Shown: positions 57,431-64,000 of the stretch, piece by piece | Numbering within the stretch: position 1 is the stretch's first letter | Layout: each line of letters opens with the position of its first letter | Source: Symbiodinium natans | Taxonomy: Eukaryota > Sar > Dinophyceae > Suessiales > Symbiodiniaceae | Assembly (NCBI GenBank): GCA_905221605.1 | Contig: CAJNDS010000318.1 | Span: forward strand, 7,501-71,500 | Direction of reading: 5' to 3' | DNA length: 64,000 nucleotides | Notes under the pieces: generated by a model | What the model saw: the letters and a program-made list of their open reading frames with translations, nothing else | What the model was told of the DNA's origin: nothing | The model's database searches: none | Position numbers and translations under genes: made by a program

Positions 57431-58810
57431 AAGTTTTAGGGGTTTAAGCCTCATGCACTACAGGGTTATAAGGTTCTAATCCTATAGGTATTGCCTTAAC
57501 CTTTAACCCTAAACCTTTAACTTTAAACCCTGCAGGGTTAACCCCGTGAGAAATTTAGAGATAGACCCCGAAAAGACCCTAAACCTTCTTACAGGGTGTA
57601 ATGGTTTAAAAACCGATAGGACATGTATACCTTCAGCGCCTGTAGGGTTCAAGCCTTTGAACGTGGGTTTAGGATTAAGGCTTAAATGCCCTCTAGGTTT
57701 AAATGCCTAAGTCTTAAACCCCAAACCTTTAAACCTTCATCCTATGGGGTTTGAAGGTCAAGGGTTTAGGCTTGATTGCCGAGGGCTTTAGGGTCCTGAC
57801 CCTAGAGGGTTTAGGGTTAAGGAATAGATGCGTAAACCTTAAACCCTTAAGGTTTAAACTCTATGGGCTTAGGGGGCTTAGGTTTTTTTAAACCCTAAGC
57901 CTTTAAACCTTCACACTACAGAGTTTAGAGGTGTTAAGGGTGACAAATTGATTACATACTTAGCTTTAAATGCCTGAATCTTAAACCCCAAACCTTTAAA
58001 CCTTAACCCTATAGGGTTTAAAGGTTGAGGGCTTAGTGTTAATCGCTGTCTTGGGTTTAAATGTCTGAATCTTAAACCCTAAAACTTTAAACCTTCACCC
58101 TATAGGGTTTAAAGGTTAAGGGTTTAGGTTGAATCGTCAGCTTGGATTTAAATGTCTAAGTAAAGAATCCTAAACCTTTAAATCTCATCCCTATGGGGTT
58201 TAAGGTTAAGGGTTCAATATGAACTGCCGGCATAGGTCTAAATACCTAAACCTTAAACTTAAACCCTAAACCTTTAAATATCTTAACCCTATAGGGTTTA
58301 AAGGTTAGAGGCTTAGCGTAAATTGCCGGAATAGGTTTAAATGCCTAAATCTTAAGCCCGAAACCTTTAAAACCTTAGCCCAACAGGGTTTAAAGGTTAA
58401 GGGTTTAAAATTAGTTGCAGGCTTAATTAGGTTTAAATGCCTACATCTTATATCCTAAACCTTTAAAAATCTTAACCCTATAGGGTTTAAAGGTTAAGGG
58501 CTTGGCTACAGGTTTAAATGGCTAAATATTAAACCCTAAGCCTCTAAACTTTAACCCTACAGGGTTTAAAGGTTAAGGGTTTAAAATTAGTTGCAGGCTT
58601 AGGTTTAAATGCCTACATCTTAAACCCTAAACCTGTAAAAATCTCAACCCGATAGAATTTAAAGGTTAAGGGCTTAGCTTTAATTACCGGCATAGGTTCA
58701 AATGCCTAAATCTTAAACCCTTAACCTTTAAACCTTAACCCTACAGGGTTTAAAGGTTAAGGTGTTTTTTTTGCAGGCTTAGGTTTAAATGCCTAGATCT
58801 TAAATTATAA
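57431..58810. repeat. Second palindrome array, about 90-bp units
   Basis: About 17 diverged units. Each centres on CCCTATAGGG or CCCTACAGGG with arms CCTTTAAACCTTAACC and GGTTTAAAGGTTAAGG, followed by GGTTTAAATGCCTAAATC and TTAAACCC. In the 3' part (from about 58010) centres recur every 80-100 bp (58010, 58101, 58190, 58291, 58384, 58479, 58558, 58650, 58743). The 5' part is more irregular. The arms look like modified CCCTAAA/TTTAGGG units set head to head. Confidence 0.9.
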
Positions 58811-58953
58811 ACAAAAGCCAACAGAAAGAAAAACCCTCCGTGCGTGTGTGAGAGGGTGAATTAAGGAATACAGTCAAAAATCCGGTCACCGGAAAATCAC
58901 CAGACAGCATAGGTTTTATCGGTATTTGCGGTACTTTTGCAAAGATCAAGGCC

Positions 58954-59050
58954 CGCGGTGGGTCCATTGGGGGGGGGTGACCATATATATATATATATAT
59001 ATATACATATATATGAATATATATATATATAGATATATATACATGTAATT
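58954..59050 (-). repeat. Right inverted border and AT tract of the palindrome island
   Basis: CGCGGTGGGTCCATTG followed by a G-run, TGACC and a (TA)n tract (58982-59050) is the reverse complement of 56312-56359. About 145 bp of unique sequence separates it from the second array. Confidence 0.8.
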
Positions 59051-62012
59051 ATTTATTTACATAATGACTTACTTGCTCTATTTAAACCTTTTACGATTTC
59101 GGTCCCTCTCCATCGGCCACCGGTGATTTTACGATGATATCGGTCAATTGGCGGCAAGCCCTAGAATTTAGGGTTCAGGCACCCAAGTTTATCATTCAAA
59201 GCCTAGGGTTTGGGTTCCTCGGGTTTAGGGTTTAGGGTTCAAGGGTTAGGCTTCAATCCCTCGGGTTTAGGGTTCAGGCCCTAGACTTCAGGGTCCGGCC
59301 CTAGGGTTGAGGGTTCAGGCCCTAGCAATGAGGGTTCAGGCCCTGCGGTTTAGGGTTCAGGCCCCATGGTTTAAGGTTCAGGCCCTGGGGTTTAGGGTTC
59401 AGAGCGTAGGGCTTCAAGAACGGTTTCGGGCTTAAGGACTAGGGTTTAATGTTCAGGGCTTAGAGTTTAGGGCGCAAGTAAGAAATCACTTTGATACGTT
59501 CTTAATGTTATGGGATTCTCTGGGTGGGTGGGTGCTTCTCCACCACATGATGAAAAAGCTCGAGTAGTGAAAGCTAGCACATGAGATGCTGAACCCTGAA
59601 CCCTGAACCCCAAACCCTAAACCCTAAACGGAAGCTAGAAGAGAGCATGCTGCAAGGATCCTTGAGAGCTGGTGCTCGAGACCCGCTAAGACTCTGAGGG
59701 GCAGCGGAAGCTTGGGGTTTAGGGTTTAGGGTTTAGGGTTTAGGGGTTCAGGAACAAAACCTGACTGAGACGGGCACCTGGCTGAAAAAAGCGGAGCCCA
59801 GCAGGTGTGTGCCGATGCGCGAGACCTTTGCAAAGCTGGTTTAGGGACTAGGGTTTAGGGTTTAGGGTTTAGGGTTAAGGGTTAAGGGTTAAGGGTTAAG
59901 GGTTTAGGGTTTAGGGTTTAGGGTTTCCTTTAACCCATAACTCTGTTAGCCTAAACCCTAAACCCTAAACCCTAAACCCGAAACCCTAAACCCTAAACCC
60001 GAAACCCCAAACTAGCTACAATCCTGTGTTACCCTACAAGCCTAGAACCCTGAAGCGTTTAGCAAGGGCTTTTAATTCAGGTCCAAATTTTCTTAGGGGC
60101 CCAGGCTTACCCGTGGCCCAAACCTAACCCCTAAGCACTTGTAAGCCCTTGTAAATGCCTTTCTAAGGGTAGTTACATGGTCCCTTAATATGGGCGTTTA
60201 AAGGGGGTCCACTTATCAATCCCGTTTATACCCTACAAAACCCAAGGGCCCATACTTTAGAGCCCTTTAAAGGAGGTAGAGGACCATATGAAGCGGCCGT
60301 TACGACCCTAAGGGCCTTGATCCCTGAACCCTAAACCCTAGACCCAAAACCTTTCAAAACTCTAAAGGGCCCGATGGACGTGCGAGTTGGATTCCTCAGA
60401 ACAAGGTCCCGACGAAGGCCTAGGGTCTTTCTGAGCCTTAGGGTTTAGGGTTTAGGGTTCAGACCCTAGCCCTAACCCAAAACCCAAGGGTTTAACCCAA
60501 ATGCCAAGAGCTAAAGCCAAAACAAACCCTTACTTAAGCAGTATGGCTTCAGGGGTACGGGCGAGTATATCACTAAGATCCCAGAGCTTACAGGTAGGTT
60601 TAAAGGGTTTAGGGACAACCATGAACTGCGGTTTAGAGTACCTAAACCCTAAACCCCAAACCCCAAACCCCAAACCCTAAACCCTAAACCCTAAACCCTG
60701 AACCCCTAAACCTCCGGGCTCTAGCATCCCGACGTAGCAAGAAAGCATGTCCGAAGCGTCTTGAAACTCCTCGGTCGACTGCGCAACCAGAGAGCCCTTC
60801 AAGCCACTGAAGCCCACTGCCTGCGGCCAATGACCTCCACACACCCTATGAACCCCACAAAGCCGAAAAAAAAAAAAAAAAACTATCCAAAATGTGTTCA
60901 ACCCCCGACAATCGCTGAGAATCATAGCAGGGGTTTGGGGTTTAGGGTTTAGGGGGCGGCCGAGACGCAAAGAAGCGCCGCAAGAAGTTGTCAAAGACGT
61001 CTGCCAGGCCTCCGCCAAGCCGCCAACCCGATTCCCATGCCGGAACAGCTCCCGACGCCCAACTACACAGGGTTTAGGGTTTAGGGTTTTGGGGTTTAGG
61101 GTACCTCATTATAATGTACCTGGGCCCTAAAGTCCATAAATAGGAGGTATTGTTAAGCCCAAGTACTCCATATTTAGGTACATGGACCCTTAGGGACACC
61201 TTATAAGGTCCTTAAGGGAGGGGGGGCTCAGGGATATATCCCAAGGTTCCCAACTACTCCTCGAGCCCTAAGTACCTAGCCCCCCATGAAACCTCCCCGA
61301 AGTACCTATAAACAACATTGAGCCCAAAACCTAACCTGAATTCCTATAGTCTTGCCCTGAAGAGCCGACCTGCAACGCTGGAGGAGGTGGGGGGGCGGGC
61401 GGGGAGAAACACCAAGGATGAGGATAAACAAGAGGTCGAGGGTTTGAGGTGTAGGGCATACACAGGCAAGGTGTCAACTGCCCGCTTCCTCAGCAGATCT
61501 TCAGAAAGCGACGGCCACCATCGCACACGAGTTTTGTTGTAGGTTTTACGTGCTTCGGCTCCCCCCAAACCCTAACCCTAATCCCTAAACCCTAAATCCT
61601 AGACCCTAAACCCTAAACCCTAAACCCTAAACCCTAAACCCCAAGCCCAAATCTGAGATGGTAAAGGCATCTGGAGTTGGTGTCCTCATGTGGATTTATC
61701 GGATTGCTGTGTTGGGACCGTAGAGTCTTGGGGTCGAGCTGTAGCTCGAAGGGTTAGGCTGGGGAATTGCCATGTTTTTTGGGGTTTAGGGTTTAGGGTT
61801 TAGGGTCTAGGGTCAAGGGTTTAGGGTTTAGGCTTCACTGGAGCCAGAGGTCAAGACTCCTAAACCTCCCAGGCTTATGACTAACAACTGGTCCAGGGTG
61901 CCTGTGATCTCAGTCTTGTTCCCGCCATTCCTGCCTGTATCCTTGCCTTACTGTACAGGTGGCATTCGCAGGAACAATTCGGAACAATAGCCATGAAACA
62001 ATGTTCCTGGCA
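59051..62012. repeat. Telomere-repeat mosaic, no gene
   Basis: Degraded TTCAGGCCCTAG-type repeats occur at 59160-59460. Arrays lie at 59590-59630, 59715-59752, 59845-59930 (including a GGGTTAA run at about 59873-59902), 59952-60010, 60437-60465, 60645-60715, 61070-61105, 61568-61650 and 61782-61835. 60166-60290 is a copy of the 7.5/41.4-kb small repeat. 60677-61542 holds only short frames without motifs. Confidence 0.75.
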
Positions 62013-62822
62013 TCACTTGGGCTTGGGAGCGGACAAGCACCCGAAAACGTTGAGCAGCAGCTTTCTCAGTCGACTTCTCCCCTGTTTAAGTGGCGGTAGC
62101 AATGAAAGTGAATCCACATCTTCCACTTCCGACTGAGGTGAGCTGTCATCAAAGGTGTCATCATCAGATTCACGGGGTGGCTTCCGAGACACAGTCACCC
62201 ATCGCAAGCCCGCCCTACCCTCATTGCATGCTCCCGCGGCGAAAGGGAGCCGCAACTTCACCTCGCTCGCATCTGGACACATCTCACCTCTCAATTCCCC
62301 GGGCTCTGCATCTGCGAAGATGCCTTTGCGCTCGCAACGAAATACCGACAGACCGAAATGCGGAGGTTGGCCAGCGCTGGTCTTGCCCTCGTACTCGTGG
62401 TCAAAAGCAGCTCCTTCTAGGTAGGGGTCAAAGTCTGGGCCTTCAAAAAGGGAGGTGATCTCGGTCTCCTTCACGCTGACATGGAAGGTGCCATCCTCAC
62501 GGAACTCGGCCCGTATAGAGGCCGTGGTGTTTCGACCAGCCGGACCTCCACGACGGCCACCACTTGTCAGTTTGAAAACCCCTGACGGATGCGCAGAGAC
62601 TATCTGGGTCAAAAGCGTGCCATCTGCAACGCCGTGCTCCACAAGCACCCACTCGTCCTTCAGCTCCTCTGCACCGTGCAAGAGCCTGAGGAAGCCGACA
62701 GGCGTCTCCATCTTCAGCCTTGCCGAGAGCTGCATTTTGAGCTGCGCCACCGTCTGCTCCTCGGCAAAAGGCACGGCCAGCTCGTTACCCCCAGGCGTGC
62801 AGATCTGAAGCTGGCCCGTCAT
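62013..62822 (-). CDS. Ubiquitin-like-domain protein, 269 aa
   Basis: An intact single-exon frame from the ATG at 62822 (MTGQLQICTPGGNE). Residues about 4-76 look like a ubiquitin-like fold: a beta start, TVAQLKMQLSARL as the central helix, then FLRLLHGAEELKDEWVLVEH, matching the RLLxxGxxL-x-D pattern, and ADGTLLTQIV as the last strand. There is no C-terminal Gly-Gly, so conjugation is unlikely; such domains usually serve as interaction modules. Residues about 80-210 (GVFKLTSGGRRGG, HVSVKETEITSLFEG, HFGLSVFRCERKG, LRWVTVSRKPP) seem to form a second, beta-rich domain I cannot name. It ends in an acidic Ser/Asp-rich linker and a basic tail (RSRLRKLLLNVFG). This style of UBL protein is common in dinoflagellates. 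The exact partner or pathway is unknown. Confidence 0.75.
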   Translation of the reverse strand: MTGQLQICTPGGNELAVPFAEEQTVAQLKMQLSARLKMETPVGFLRLLHGAEELKDEWVLVEHGVADGTLLTQIVSAHPSGVFKLTSGGRRGGPAGRNTTASIRAEFREDGTFHVSVKETEITSLFEGPDFDPYLEGAAFDHEYEGKTSAGQPPHFGLSVFRCERKGIFADAEPGELRGEMCPDASEVKLRLPFAAGACNEGRAGLRWVTVSRKPPRESDDDTFDDSSPQSEVEDVDSLSLLPPLKQGRSRLRKLLLNVFGCLSAPKPK

Positions 62823-63061
62823 CTCTCAACCTCACAAGCGCCGGTCGCCGGGCTATGCTCCCTGTCAAGCAGCTTGAACAACGTTAACAACTGGAGGAGC
62901 CCATGGGGGTGTTTGGGCCCCCCTGTGGTGCTAGTACTTCCAAGGGTATTTGGTCACTTCTCTAGATGAAGGTCCCCTTTTGGGGTTGCTCCGATGATAA
63001 GGCGGCCCCAACAATATTCAGGGCACCCAACAAGGGACCATCATTTTGAGAACTACACATA
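62823..63061. promoter_or_regulatory. Upstream region of the UBL gene (no element identified)
   Basis: About 240 bp of unique sequence 5' of the start codon. No TATA-like, spliced-leader relic or other motif can be pointed to, so the promoter call rests on position only. Confidence 0.25.
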
Positions 63062-63205
63062 TAAGCAAATACATAAATAAATAAATAAATAAATATATAT
63101 ACTTATATATTATTATGATTATATTTATATTTACATGTACATTTATATTTGTATTTGTATTTATATTTGCATTTATATTTGAATTTATATTTATACATCA
63201 AACCT
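63062..63205. repeat. AT-rich (TAAA)n/(TTTATAT)n microsatellite
   Basis: AATAAATAAATA steps change to TATATTTATATTTG-type hexamer steps. It is similar in style to 56215-56332, but no palindrome border is attached. Confidence 0.9.
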
Positions 63206-64000
63206 TAAACCCTACACCCTAAACTCTTAACCCGATGGTTGCCAACATCGAAACACATCCTCGAAGTTTACGGGCAAAGGACCCAGAGTTGAGAGGGCTT
63301 GAGGGCTTTGAGGCGGGCTCGGGGATCTGGGCCTTTTGTGGAGGGGCCTGAAGTTTTAGGGGCCTGGGGGTTTATTTTAAGGCCGGGGGGGGGGGGGGGG
63401 TTAGGGTTGGGGTGTGGGGTTTCGGGTTTAGGTTTACGCGGCAGATGCCCCCCTCGCAAGGAACTACAAGTCGGGGTCTTGGTAGCTCCTGAAAAGCACC
63501 CTCAAGTCGCAGTCTGTAAGAAGAAATGCGTCTTTTCAAGCCCGTTTAGAAAAGACCAAGGTGTAATGTAATTCTGTGCACCGCGGTGTTGAGAACAATT
63601 CGAGGCCCCTGTGGCGTAAAAGGCATATGGGGCTCAGCCACCACAGTGAAGAGAGCAGCCCGAGCGCGGCATTCCATACAAGCCCTACGAGTTCTGTCGT
63701 TTAGAGTGAAGCCGTCTTCGCGCTGGTACTACCCCACACTCAACTTCGAATACTGCACCGTCAACCCGAGTCCTGTGTCCAGGAGCATACGTCCTAGACC
63801 CTGCAGGGCACTCCCCTCTCCCCTTGACGCTAAACCCTAAACCCTAAGCCCTAACCCTAAACCCTAAACCATAGCAGACCCTCTAGGCCCTAAACCCTAC
63901 ACCCGCAACCCTCAACCCTCAACCCTAAACCCTTACAGTGCTACGCTTCGGTTGGCCGCCTGGGTCGAGGCGAATGATGCGCCGGCGTCCGATGCCGAGC
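63206..64000. repeat. Filler ending in CCCTAAA repeats, no gene
   Basis: A G18 run lies at about 63383-63400 and GGGTTTCGGGTTTAGG remnants follow. 63480-63820 is unique-looking with only motif-free frames. A degenerate CCCTAAA array occupies about 63828-63930, and the last 70 bp is unique. Confidence 0.7.

Noticed and set aside
56143-57454. Long open frames on both strands with KKMVF and SFSREKDGF peptide repeats (up to 208 codons)
   Set aside because: They are the palindromic DNA array read in several frames. Open frames appear on both strands at once because the repeat contains no stops, and there is no start context or domain.

Overview
The window looks like nuclear DNA of a protist alga, most probably a dinoflagellate (Symbiodiniaceae- or Polarella-like). 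The grounds are: plant-type telomere repeats (TTTAGGG/CCCTAAA) scattered through most of the window in both orientations; very low gene density; all three credible genes on the same (minus) strand; an apparent GC-AG intron; and a ubiquitin-like protein of a style common in dinoflagellates. A chromerid, cryptophyte or green alga with the same telomere unit is not excluded, and no 22-nt dinoflagellate spliced leader was found.

Layout. 0-12 kb: short interstitial telomere-repeat arrays and variants (TTTTAGGG, TTTAGGGG, CCCTAAG), separated by 50-500 bp of unique filler and small inverted-repeat elements. 12-21.4 kb: a gene island with few telomere repeats. It holds a long two-exon gene with hAT-transposase-like landmarks (17553-13009) and an unidentified nuclear-type acidic-tailed protein gene with a frameshift (20771-19714). 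A foldback repeat with an AGT trinucleotide tract lies between them. 21.4-53.4 kb: telomere-repeat mosaic again, with at least five families of miniature inverted-repeat (MITE-like) elements, several microsatellites and no convincing gene. 53.5-54.6 kb: a 1.1-kb element with long terminal inverted repeats and internal tandem duplications. 56.3-59.0 kb: an island bounded by inverted copies of an (AT)n/C9/CAATGGACCCACCGCG border and filled with two unrelated arrays of palindromes. 62.0-62.8 kb: an intact single-exon ubiquitin-like-domain gene. The window ends in more degenerate telomere repeat.

The genes do not form a recognisable pathway. The main interest is repeat biology: how telomere units, MITEs and palindrome arrays spread and nest in one another. 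Two nestings can be read directly. A 113-bp element sits inside another MITE with a TTGA target duplication (26.8 kb), and a 24-nt telomeric insert lies inside a MITE between two copies of AGTACAGT (21.9 kb). All repeat boundaries were read by eye, without alignment software.
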